In this document: piece by piece, positions 54,572 to 62,759 of the stretch
Position numbering within the stretch: the stretch's first letter is position 1
Layout: each line of letters opens with the position of its first letter
Source: Candidatus Micropelagos thuwalensis
GTDB lineage: Bacteria > Pseudomonadota > Alphaproteobacteria > RS24
Assembly (NCBI RefSeq): GCF_000469155.1
Contig: NZ_AWXE01000004.1
Coordinates: 186,001 to 250,000, forward strand
Reading direction: 5' to 3'
DNA: 64,000 nucleotides
Translations under genes and position numbers: made by a program
The notes under the pieces: generated by a model
The model's database searches: none
Seen by the model: only the letters and a program-made list of their open reading frames with translations
Told to the model about the DNA's origin: nothing

Positions 54572-54584
54572 AACCTTTTCAAGA
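54556..54584. terminator. Two-way terminator shared by fba and tlyA
   Basis: TCTTGAAAA...TTTTCAAGA forms a strong hairpin with GGTT/AACC extending the stem and a short loop. It spans both convergent stop codons (fba at 54571, tlyA at 54579), so each gene's last codons form part of the stem. T-runs occur on both strands. Confidence 0.65.
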
Positions 54585-55358
54585 TTTCACAGCACCAATT
54601 AAAAATTCTTTATTCCCTTTTGGCCCCTCAATGGGACTGTGCGTAATGCCTTTGACCGACCAGCCGGGTTGCGTCGCCAACCAGGTTTCAATTTTATCGC
54701 AAACTTGTTGATGCACGATCTCATCGCGGACAACCCCACCCTTACCAAGCGCAGCGCGCCCAGCTTCGAATTGGGGCTTGATAAGCGCTATCAACCAGCT
54801 GTCAGCTTTCGCCATGTCCAATACTGTCGGCAAAGCCAGTTCCAAAGAAATAAAACTGACATCGCAAACAATAGCAGTAACCTGAAATCCTGGTGGCAAA
54901 TATTCTTGTGTGAAATGTCTGGCATTCACTTTTTCAAGCGAGGTGACCCGCGCATCATTCGCTAAATCAACATGTAATTGCCCATGCCCCACATCAACAG
55001 CCAGACAATGCGCCGCCCCCTGTTTTAATACAACATCGGTAAAGCCACCTGTCGATGCCCCAAGATCCACGACCATTCGGCCTGATACAGGGAAGTCAAA
55101 AACCTCAAGTCCGTGTGCGAGCTTCAACCCACCGCGCGAGACAAAATCATGGCTGTGCCCTGTTACAGTTATCGTGGCGTCTGGTTTTACTTTGCCAGCA
55201 ACCTTGTCGACAACGCGCCCTTCAATCTGGACATATCCTTCTTTGATTGCTGCTTGAGCTTGTGACCGGCTATTGAAGTAACCCTGCTCAACAAGAAGCG
55301 CGTCAAGACGCATAGAGGATGAAAAAGTTTTGTGACCTGTCGCCCGGGCATCAGACAT
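54579..55358 (-). CDS. tlyA: TlyA-family rRNA 2'-O-methyltransferase / hemolysin A
   Basis: TlyA proteins methylate 16S and 23S rRNA on ribose; the old name is hemolysin A. The N-terminal S4 domain (RLDALLVEQGYFNSRSQAQA, then AIKEGYVQIEG) precedes an FtsJ-like SAM domain (MVVDLGASTGGFTDVVLKQG, about residues 95-114, and VCDVSFISLELALP). LIKPQFEAGRAALGKGGVVR is the family box. The length is 259 residues. Its start overlaps the dxs stop (TAATG). Confidence 0.93.
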   Translation of the reverse strand: MSDARATGHKTFSSSMRLDALLVEQGYFNSRSQAQAAIKEGYVQIEGRVVDKVAGKVKPDATITVTGHSHDFVSRGGLKLAHGLEVFDFPVSGRMVVDLGASTGGFTDVVLKQGAAHCLAVDVGHGQLHVDLANDARVTSLEKVNARHFTQEYLPPGFQVTAIVCDVSFISLELALPTVLDMAKADSWLIALIKPQFEAGRAALGKGGVVRDEIVHQQVCDKIETWLATQPGWSVKGITHSPIEGPKGNKEFLIGAVKS

Positions 55359-57289
55359 TAGGCGCGTTTTGGATTGAGATCGATAATTGTTTTTTCGCTG
55401 CGGCCAATAACCTCTTTGACTGCATCATAAATATTATCGCCATTAAGACCGGCTATGTCATACATCCGCTCTGGCGAGTCCTGATCGATAAAGATGTCCG
55501 GTAAAGTCAAGGTACGAACCTTAAGGCCGGCATCAAGCACACCCTCTTCTGCCAAGAAATGCAAAACATGTGCGCCAAAACCACCAAGGCCACCTTCTTC
55601 AACCGTGATAAGAATCTCATGCTCGCGCGCGAGTTGTAAAATCAACTCTTTATCGAGTGGTTTCATAAAGCGAGCATCCGCGACTGTAGTGCTATGACCT
55701 TCTTTATCGAGCCGGTCAGCAGCAAGACACGCTTCACCCAAGCGTGTGCCATAACTTAATATTGCAATCTGCTGACCTTCACGAACAATACGGCCTTTGC
55801 CAATTTCGAGCAGTTGCGGTTTTTCAGGCATTGCTATGCCTGTTGCCGACCCGCGCGGATATCGGAACGCCGACGGACGATCATTTATATGAACAGAAGT
55901 ATGTACCATATTGACCAACTCAGCTTCATCGGCGGCGGCCATCAAAACGAAATCTGGTAAAGCGCCGAGATAAGCCATATCAAATGACCCTGCATGTGTC
56001 GGGCCATCAGCACCCACAAGTCCTGCACGGTCTATTGCAAACCGAACGGGTAATTTCTGAATAGCGACATCATGAACAATCTGGTCATAACCCCGCTGGA
56101 GAAAGGTTGAATAAATCGCCACAAAAGGCTTAAGCCCTTCCGTCGCCATACCTGCAGCAAATGTAACGGCATGCTGTTCGGCAATGCCAACATCAAAACA
56201 CCTGTCCGGATAGATGTGGGCAAATTTATCTAATCCTGTACCGTCCGGCATCGCAGCGGTTACGGCCACAATATTATCGTCTGTTTCAGCTTCTTTAATC
56301 AGACTTTCCGCAAAGACAGACGTATAGCTTGGAATATTTGTGCTTGGCTTTGATTGTAGGCCGGTCACAATATCAAATTTTGAAACACCGTGATATTTGT
56401 CGGTGGCAGCTTCCGCAGGTGCGTAGCCATGGCCTTTTTGGGTAACGACATGTACCAGTATCGGCCCTTCTGAACTGTCCCTGACATTTTCAAGAACCGG
56501 CAAAAGATGATCAAGATTATGCCCATCAATCGGCCCGACATAATAAAACCCGATTTCCTCAAACAGAGTTCCACCCGTCCAAAAGCCACGTGTATATTCT
56601 TCCATTTTCCGGCTGGCTTCCTTGATTGATCGTGGCATTTTAGAAGCAATACCCTTAAGAGATTTTCTTAGCTTTCTATATCCACTTCCCGATAACAGCC
56701 GCGCCAAATAAGCGCTCATCGCCCCTACTGGTGGCGCAATCGACATATCATTATCATTAAGAATAACGATCAGACGCCCGTCCATAGCCCCGGCATTATT
56801 CATGGCTTCATAAGCCATACCGGCACTCATCGCACCGTCTCCAATAACCGCGACAACATTATTATCGGTTTCTTTAAGGTCCCGCGCCACCGCCATACCC
56901 AGCCCAGCAGATATGGACGTGGAACTATGCGCTGCTCCAAATGGGTCATAAGGACTTTCAGCGCGCTTCGTAAAACCTGAAAGGCCGCCACCTTGTCGCA
57001 ATGTGCGAATACGATCTCGCCTACCGGTCAGAATTTTATGAGGATAGGCTTGATGCCCGACATCCCAAATTAATCGATCATCGGGGGTGTTAAAAACATA
57101 ATGCAGCGCCACCGTCAACTCGACAACACCAAGCCCGGCACCAAGATGCCCCCCCGTTTCAGAAACAGCCGAAATGGTTTCCGCACGAAGTTCGTCAGCC
57201 AGTTGACTAAGCTGATCTTCGGATAAATTTCTAACTTCTTCGGGAAGTCGGATTTTATCTAGCAATGGTGTTTCGGGTTTCTTACTCAC
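55358..57289 (-). CDS. dxs: 1-deoxy-D-xylulose-5-phosphate synthase Dxs
   Basis: Dxs joins pyruvate and glyceraldehyde-3-P to make DXP, the first step of the MEP isoprenoid pathway. The TPP-binding motifs are [40 protein letters not shown] and [20 protein letters not shown] (GDG). The pyrimidine domain has [20 protein letters not shown] with the catalytic Glu, then [20 protein letters not shown]. The length of 643 residues is standard. It lies in the conserved xseB-ispA-dxs-tlyA order. Confidence 0.97.
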   Translation of the reverse strand: MSKKPETPLLDKIRLPEEVRNLSEDQLSQLADELRAETISAVSETGGHLGAGLGVVELTVALHYVFNTPDDRLIWDVGHQAYPHKILTGRRDRIRTLRQGGGLSGFTKRAESPYDPFGAAHSSTSISAGLGMAVARDLKETDNNVVAVIGDGAMSAGMAYEAMNNAGAMDGRLIVILNDNDMSIAPPVGAMSAYLARLLSGSGYRKLRKSLKGIASKMPRSIKEASRKMEEYTRGFWTGGTLFEEIGFYYVGPIDGHNLDHLLPVLENVRDSSEGPILVHVVTQKGHGYAPAEAATDKYHGVSKFDIVTGLQSKPSTNIPSYTSVFAESLIKEAETDDNIVAVTAAMPDGTGLDKFAHIYPDRCFDVGIAEQHAVTFAAGMATEGLKPFVAIYSTFLQRGYDQIVHDVAIQKLPVRFAIDRAGLVGADGPTHAGSFDMAYLGALPDFVLMAAADEAELVNMVHTSVHINDRPSAFRYPRGSATGIAMPEKPQLLEIGKGRIVREGQQIAILSYGTRLGEACLAADRLDKEGHSTTVADARFMKPLDKELILQLAREHEILITVEEGGLGGFGAHVLHFLAEEGVLDAGLKVRTLTLPDIFIDQDSPERMYDIAGLNGDNIYDAVKEVIGRSEKTIIDLNPKRA

Positions 57290-57318
57290 GTCTTTCGTTA
57301 ACCAATATTAATGAGGGT

Positions 57319-58212
57319 CTAATGCCCTCTGATAATCACATAATGCGCAGCTTCCCGTAATGCATCAGCTTCGCTTCCAAAATTTTCAAGATGCCCTATG
57401 GCTTGTTCGACCAGAATACGCGCCTGATCTTTCGCCCGGTTAAGGCCAAGCAAAGAGACAAAAGTTACTTTACCAGACGCTTCGTCCTTACCGGGCGTTT
57501 TGCCGATGTCATCCTGACAAGCTTCGACATCTAGCAAATCATCAGCAATTTGGAAAGCTAAACCGATGTCATGAGCATAAGCAGTTAAGGCACTTCGGAT
57601 GCTGTCAGGCACTTGCCCCATAATACATCCTGCATCTACGGAATACTCAATAAGTGCGCCTGTTTTCATTTTTTGAAGCCTCGTTAGTGCCCCAGCATCC
57701 AGTGCCAACCCGGGGCTCATCAAATCAAACATCTGACCTCCGACCATGCCGCGCGCACCGAGAGCTTTGGAGAAGCCAGAAATCAAGTCTAGCCGGACAG
57801 CTTTGCGCGGATGGGTTTGCTTATCTGCCATGATTTCAAAAGCAAAGGTCAACAAGGCATCCCCTGCAAGAATAGCCGTTGCCTCATCAAAAGCTTTATG
57901 GAGGCTCGGGCGACCACGGCGCATATCATCATCATCCATAGCTGGTAAATCGTCATGCACCAGTGAATAGGAGTGCGCGCATTCTATTGCCGTTGCCACT
58001 CTGGCATAGTGGGCTTCCTCAACATTAAATAATTTGGCTGTCTGGATACATAAAAAAGCGCGAAGTCGTTTGCCACCACCCATCAATGTGTATTTCATCG
58101 CCTCAATCACGCGTCCTTCGGGCGCATCAGGCACCACTAGGAATTCCCCAAGCTTTTGATCAATTAACCCGGAAGCATGTTTCAAGGCAGTCTCTAAATT
58201 CGGGGTGTTCAT
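57319..58212 (-). CDS. ispA: Geranyl/farnesyl diphosphate synthase IspA
   Basis: IspA condenses IPP with DMAPP and GPP to make farnesyl diphosphate. The first Asp-rich motif is HDDLPAMDDDDMRRGRPSLH (DDxxxxD, about residues 90-101), and the second is AFQIADDLLDVEACQDDIGK (DDxxD). GGKRLRAFLC and GGQMFDLMSPG are also typical. The length is 297 residues. It is 29 bp upstream of dxs, which supplies the precursor pathway, and 2 bp after xseB. Confidence 0.95.
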   Translation of the reverse strand: MNTPNLETALKHASGLIDQKLGEFLVVPDAPEGRVIEAMKYTLMGGGKRLRAFLCIQTAKLFNVEEAHYARVATAIECAHSYSLVHDDLPAMDDDDMRRGRPSLHKAFDEATAILAGDALLTFAFEIMADKQTHPRKAVRLDLISGFSKALGARGMVGGQMFDLMSPGLALDAGALTRLQKMKTGALIEYSVDAGCIMGQVPDSIRSALTAYAHDIGLAFQIADDLLDVEACQDDIGKTPGKDEASGKVTFVSLLGLNRAKDQARILVEQAIGHLENFGSEADALREAAHYVIIRGH

Positions 58213-58214
58213 TA

Positions 58215-58472
58215 TCAGCCTATATCTAGCGGCTCTGTTCCGGGGTCTTCGCCATCACCTGTGCCGGTAATTTTTTCAATTTTACTCTGTGCATCTTTAA
58301 GTTTGGTCTCGCAATGTAAGCGCAAAAGATTTCCACGCTGATAAATTTGTATAGACTCTTCAAGAGCCACATTCCCGCTTTCCAGGCTATCCACGATTTC
58401 TTCAAGAGCTTCGAGTGCTTGCTCAAAACTCATCTGGGAGATTTCTTTCTGCATTTCCTTTTGATCGGACAT
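58215..58472 (-). CDS. xseB: Exodeoxyribonuclease VII small subunit XseB
   Basis: XseB is the small subunit of exonuclease VII, which degrades single-stranded DNA. The 85-residue protein has the family motif MSFEQALEALEEIVDSLESG followed by NVALEESIQIYQRGNLLRLH. The C-terminal end is acidic and not conserved. It is placed just before ispA, as in most Gram-negatives. The large subunit XseA is not in the window. Confidence 0.93.
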   Translation of the reverse strand: MSDQKEMQKEISQMSFEQALEALEEIVDSLESGNVALEESIQIYQRGNLLRLHCETKLKDAQSKIEKITGTGDGEDPGTEPLDIG

Positions 58473-58486
58473 TTATTTATCCTGAC

Positions 58487-59548
58487 TCAACTTGCTACAA
58501 ATTTAAGCCTGCCATCTTCATCCAGTGATCTGTTTAAAAGGCCACGACGATACAGACAGTTTAAGTGCGCCATGCTCTCACTTATGGCCATAATAAACAA
58601 GCCTTTGTCTATAGGACGCTTAAACAGAATCGAAAAAAGTGCCGGATCAGCAGGGCTTCGCGGGGTTTCACAAGCCGCTAAAAGCTTTGCCAACCTTTTT
58701 TCATGCCCGTCTATTAGCGACTGCAAGCGATTATGGACACCATAAAAAGGTTCATTATGCGACGGTAAAACCAGCAAATCTTCAGGGAAAACAGATTTAA
58801 GTTTTTTGCAACTCTCAATCCAATCTTCAAGATTATTGGCATCCGGTTCATTCGGAAAGACACCAACATGAGAGGATATACGCGGTAAAATCTGATCGCC
58901 GGAAATTACGACTTTCAAAGACGGGCAGAAAAAACACGCATGCTCCGGAGAGTGCCCATTTCCTACAACGACTTTCCAAATGCGCCCATTAATCAATATC
59001 TCTTCATCATCACTTACACGATAGAAGTTTTGAGGCAGGTCATAAATCGCAGCGCCAAACATACCAAAACGCTTTTTATAGCCTTCAATAATCTCGTCAG
59101 GAACACCAACTTGATAGAGAAAATTCAGAGCTTCTTTCGGGGCTTCCTTGTCTGTATCAGCGGTAAGCACACGACAGGTCAGATATTCCAGTCGCGTCAT
59201 AGAGAGCATGACACCGAATTTATCAACCATCCAACCTGCCAGACCAATATGGTCGGGGTGCATATGCGTCACAAGAATTTTACTGACGGGCTTGCCCTGA
59301 AATGTCTTGTCGAAAACATTTTCCCAAATTTCTTTGGTACGGTCATTATTCAGTCCCGTATCAACAATGACCCAAGAGTCACCATCTTCCAACAGCCAAA
59401 CATTTATATGATCCAGTGTCTCAAACAGAGGTAGACGCAACCAGTGAACGCCCTCTGCTACCTCACGAATTTCAGCGGGTTCTGGTTTATCATCAAATAA
59501 ATAGGTCAGGCCGTGAGCGTTCTCTACAACCGTTTTTTGTTCTTCCAT
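58487..59548 (-). CDS. Metallo-beta-lactamase-fold hydrolase
   Basis: This is a zinc-dependent hydrolase of the MBL fold. The metal motif is LVTHMHPDHIGLAGWMVDKF (HxHxDH), with GWVIVDTG-like WVIVDTGLNNDRTKE before it, VVGNGHSPEHACFFCPSLKV and VISGDQILPRIS after, and a C-terminal winged-helix-like tail. I start at ATG 59548 (353 residues) with AAGGA ahead; an in-frame start at 59605 lacks a ribosome site. Substrate is unknown. It diverges from the SDR gene. Confidence 0.88.
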   Translation of the reverse strand: MEEQKTVVENAHGLTYLFDDKPEPAEIREVAEGVHWLRLPLFETLDHINVWLLEDGDSWVIVDTGLNNDRTKEIWENVFDKTFQGKPVSKILVTHMHPDHIGLAGWMVDKFGVMLSMTRLEYLTCRVLTADTDKEAPKEALNFLYQVGVPDEIIEGYKKRFGMFGAAIYDLPQNFYRVSDDEEILINGRIWKVVVGNGHSPEHACFFCPSLKVVISGDQILPRISSHVGVFPNEPDANNLEDWIESCKKLKSVFPEDLLVLPSHNEPFYGVHNRLQSLIDGHEKRLAKLLAACETPRSPADPALFSILFKRPIDKGLFIMAISESMAHLNCLYRRGLLNRSLDEDGRLKFVAS

Positions 59549-59635
59549 TTCATCATCCTTGGAGGTGAAGGGTCGATTGCCCAAATCAGCAAACTTATAT
59601 AGCATATATCATCTGAGTAAACAAAAGGGCGCCGA

Positions 59636-60592
59636 ATGGCAGAGAAAAAAACAGCTAAATCACAAACTAAAACACCCGCGAAAAAACCGGTTACAAAAAA
59701 AGTGCGCCAAACAGGTAAAACAAAAGTTAGAAAACCAAAAAAAGGGTTGAACAGGCGCACAGCGCTTATTACGGGTGCTTCGGCAGGTATCGGACATGAC
59801 TATGCTACTCTGCTTGCTGAACAAGGTTTTGATTTGGTCATTACGGCCCGCCGCAAGGACAGATTGCAATCTCTGGCAGACAGGCTAGAAGCGGCTTATA
59901 ATGTGGATGTTCATATTTTTCCAGAAGACCTGAGCGAACCACGCGCCCCAAAACAACTCATGGAAAAAATTACCAAAGAGGGTCTGAGCATTGATTTTCT
60001 GGTCAATAATGCCGGTTATACAGTTCCTGGCAATTTTGACATGGCAAAATGGCAATCGCATGCAGATATGCTTCAGACCATGCTCACCACACCGACAGAA
60101 CTCTGTCACCTACTCAGTATCGGCATGGCAGAACGCGGTTATGGGCGGATTGTGAACATCGCATCCGTAGCAGGTCTTTTGCCCGGTACGCCCGGCGGTA
60201 CGCTTTATGGTCCGGTAAAAAGCTATCTGATTAAATTTTCACAGGCATTGTCAGCCGAATATCATGATCAAGGTATTCATGTTCAGGCGCTTTGCCCTGG
60301 TTTTGTTTTAAGCGAATTCCACGATATTGCGGGTAATCGTGAACAAATGAACCGCCTCCCAAAATTTATGTGGCTGAACGGGCCGGATGTGTGCCTCAAG
60401 AGCTATGAGTCCGTAATGGAAAATAAAGGCCCAATAGTTGTAAATGGTCTGTTTTATAAAATTCTGGCTACCATTGTGAAAATTTTGCCATCAAATCTGG
60501 CAACTAAATTTCTGTCTTTGCATAATCGAAACGCAAAACCCCTTGCGCGTGATATCCGCGACTCGGCATCACAATCTGATAAGGCCCGTTAA
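59636..60592 (+). CDS. Short-chain dehydrogenase with lysine-rich N-terminal tail
   Basis: The classical SDR core has TALITGASAGIGHDYATLLA (cofactor loop, residues 43-62), LVNNAGYTVPG, and the active site LYGPVKSYLIKFSQALSAEY (Tyr and Lys of YxxxK) with NIASVAG supplying Ser. Unusually, about 38 residues precede it, rich in Lys, Thr and Pro (KPVTKKVRQTGKTKVRKPKK). No better downstream ATG is available, so the tail is probably real. It could bind nucleic acid or membrane phosphates. Substrate is unknown. The length is 318 residues. Confidence 0.85.
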   Translation: MAEKKTAKSQTKTPAKKPVTKKVRQTGKTKVRKPKKGLNRRTALITGASAGIGHDYATLLAEQGFDLVITARRKDRLQSLADRLEAAYNVDVHIFPEDLSEPRAPKQLMEKITKEGLSIDFLVNNAGYTVPGNFDMAKWQSHADMLQTMLTTPTELCHLLSIGMAERGYGRIVNIASVAGLLPGTPGGTLYGPVKSYLIKFSQALSAEYHDQGIHVQALCPGFVLSEFHDIAGNREQMNRLPKFMWLNGPDVCLKSYESVMENKGPIVVNGLFYKILATIVKILPSNLATKFLSLHNRNAKPLARDIRDSASQSDKAR

Positions 60593-60597
60593 TCGGC

Positions 60598-61560
60598 ATG
60601 AGCGTGTTTCCGGCAAATGCAGAAAATATCGAAAGGCTTGCCAATGTCATTGGCACGGGGGAGGCAGTCGCATTTCCGACAGAAACGGTTTACGGCCTGG
60701 GTGTAGATGCACGTAATGACGAGGCTGTCGCCAAGGTTTTTGAGATTAAGGGCCGACCACAATTTAACCCTCTTATTATTCATGTCCGTAATCTTGCCCA
60801 AGCTGAGACACTTGGCGTTTTCTCTCCTCTTGCTAAATCACTTGCCACCGCGCATTGGCCCGGCGCATTGACACTTGTTGTTCCCCGCAAACCGAATAGC
60901 AACAGTGGAAGCCAAGTCAGCTTGCTGGCCTCTGCAGGATTATCGAGCTTAGCGCTAAGAGTCCCAGCGCATCCAATTGCTCAAGCATTACTAATAGCAA
61001 CTCAATGCCCTATTGCAGCACCCAGCGCCAATAAATCCGGCCATCTCAGCCCAACACAGGCTGTTCATGTGACCAAAGATTTTCCCGACCTGCCCACGCT
61101 GGACGGTGGCGCTTGTACCAAAGGACTGGAGTCAACAATTATCGGTTGTCTGGAAGACGAACCTGTTCTGCTTAGGCGTGGCAGTCTTAACACCAACGAG
61201 CTTGAAGAAACGCTGGGCTTTCAACTGACCTATTTGCCTGAAAATGACACCCAGACGGCACAACTTACACCGGGACGGCTCGCACGGCATTATGCCCCTC
61301 AGGCTGGTCTGCGCCTTAACGCCCAAACCGTCGAACCGGGCGAGGCGTTACTCGCTTTTGGAAATGACATACCTTTTCATGAAAGCCACTGCCTTAACCT
61401 CAGCCCCGCGCGTAATCTAACAGAAGCGGCGGCAAATCTTTTCAGCTTTTTACATGAGCTGGATAGCAGAGCTGACCGGATTGCTGTGATGCCAATACCT
61501 GAAGAGGGGTTGGGCGCAGCAATAAATGACAGGCTGAAAAGAGCTGCCGCATCAAAATAA
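60598..61560 (+). CDS. Threonylcarbamoyl-AMP synthase (Sua5/TsaC, YrdC domain)
   Basis: The protein makes threonylcarbamoyl-AMP for the universal tRNA modification t6A37. The YrdC domain has AVAFPTETVYGLGVDARNDE, VFEIKGRPQFNPLIIHV and LTLVVPRK, then ALRVPAHPIAQALLIATQCP and IAAPSANKSGHLSPTQAVHV. A C-terminal Sua5 domain follows (TPGRLARHYAPQAGLRL), so this is the long Sua5 form at 320 residues. It starts 5 bp after the SDR gene and converges with a 9-bp overlap on the SRAP gene. Confidence 0.94.
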   Translation: MSVFPANAENIERLANVIGTGEAVAFPTETVYGLGVDARNDEAVAKVFEIKGRPQFNPLIIHVRNLAQAETLGVFSPLAKSLATAHWPGALTLVVPRKPNSNSGSQVSLLASAGLSSLALRVPAHPIAQALLIATQCPIAAPSANKSGHLSPTQAVHVTKDFPDLPTLDGGACTKGLESTIIGCLEDEPVLLRRGSLNTNELEETLGFQLTYLPENDTQTAQLTPGRLARHYAPQAGLRLNAQTVEPGEALLAFGNDIPFHESHCLNLSPARNLTEAAANLFSFLHELDSRADRIAVMPIPEEGLGAAINDRLKRAAASK

Positions 61561-62292
61561 ATCAAATTGCGCGTTTTGCTGGTCTTTGTTTTCTATCTCC
61601 GGCACGGCGGCTAATAAATCCGGGGCATTATTGGCAACCTTATTGACGGCATCTGACACCGGATAGAATTTAAAATCTTTCTCAGGCGCAGGTACAAGCA
61701 ATGGCAGTAAGCTCTCGGATTTGACATCAGGTGTATCCAACCATTCAGCCCAATGTGTAGCCTCCAAAATCACCGGCATTCTATGATGTATTGGGGTTAA
61801 TGTTTCATTGGCGGCAACAGTCAAAATGGCACATGTTTCGATTTCGCTGCCATCTGCGCCCTGCCAAAACTCCCAGATGCCCGCCATCATGAAAGGCGAC
61901 TCATCCTGCCGCCGAATACAATAAGGCTGGTTTTTAGCTTTACTACTTCTTTTCCATTCATAAAACGCATCGGCAGGAAACAGGCATCGCCGTGACTTGA
62001 AAGCTGATTTAAAAAAAGGTTTCTCGGTAACGGTTTCACTTCGGGCATTGATTTGCGGACGGCTGGACATTTCGGTAATTTTTTCGGCCTTCATCCAACC
62101 CGGGACCAGCCCCCATTGAAGGCGCGCACATTCATATTGCCCCGCCCCGCTTATCACCGCTGAGTCGCGAATAATCGGCACTGGATGACTAGGCGCGATA
62201 TTGTAGGAAGCCGGAAAATTCGGGGAATTTGCAAATGGCAGAAGCCGTTTTAACCCCTCTGGCGGAGTCTCCAGCGCATAGCGACCACACAT
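61552..62292 (-). CDS. SRAP-family abasic-site protein (YedK/HMCES-like)
   Basis: SRAP proteins form a covalent bond through Cys2 with abasic sites in single-stranded DNA. The catalytic set is complete: MCGRY at the start (Cys2), SYNIAPSHPVP (Asn), MSSRPQINARSET, FYEWKRSSK with Glu, and ETLTPIHHRMPVIL (His). The length is 246 residues. Its start shares a base with the DUF192 stop at 62292. Confidence 0.93.
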   Translation of the reverse strand: MCGRYALETPPEGLKRLLPFANSPNFPASYNIAPSHPVPIIRDSAVISGAGQYECARLQWGLVPGWMKAEKITEMSSRPQINARSETVTEKPFFKSAFKSRRCLFPADAFYEWKRSSKAKNQPYCIRRQDESPFMMAGIWEFWQGADGSEIETCAILTVAANETLTPIHHRMPVILEATHWAEWLDTPDVKSESLLPLLVPAPEKDFKFYPVSDAVNKVANNAPDLLAAVPEIENKDQQNAQFDLF

Positions 62293-62750
62293 CAGCGACT
62301 ACCTCCGTTGGATTCAAGACGGATAAAATGACCGGGCTTAATTCCAAGTACTGCAGACTGACCGGCATTAATTTCTAATACATAAGCAACAGGCTTTTGT
62401 GAGCGCGTGCGTTCCTGCGACAGAGTATCTTCTCGCGTTACAATGCTCTCAATTTCCCCATTCAGGCGAATGAAAATCATATCTAATGGAACAAATGTAT
62501 TGTGCATCCAAAAAGTTGCAATACGTGGCGCCCCCATGACAAATAACATGCCCTGATCCACCGGCAAAGATGTACGGTACATCAAACCGCGAGACATTTT
62601 TTCGGATGTGTCAGCAAGCTCAACTTTAAAATCGGCAATTTTCTGCTTGGTTTCTGACTCAATGGTCAGCGTCAGTAATTTCTCCGACTGCGCGGCAGCC
62701 TCAATAGACGACAAAGAAATCAGACAGGTCAGAAGAAACAGCCAGCGCAT
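62292..62750 (-). CDS. Secreted DUF192 protein
   Basis: The signal peptide spans about residues 1-21. The DUF192 domain follows with VELADTSEKMSRGLMYRTSL, GMLFVMGAPRIATFWMHNTF and VPLDMIFIRLNGEIESIV, ending VAYVLEINAGQSAVLGIKPG. The domain is widespread in bacteria and archaea but has no known function. The length is 152 residues. It lies 9 bp after the dihydroorotase and before the SRAP gene. Confidence 0.92.
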   Translation of the reverse strand: MRWLFLLTCLISLSSIEAAAQSEKLLTLTIESETKQKIADFKVELADTSEKMSRGLMYRTSLPVDQGMLFVMGAPRIATFWMHNTFVPLDMIFIRLNGEIESIVTREDTLSQERTRSQKPVAYVLEINAGQSAVLGIKPGHFIRLESNGGSR

Positions 62751-62759
62751 GGCTTATCC

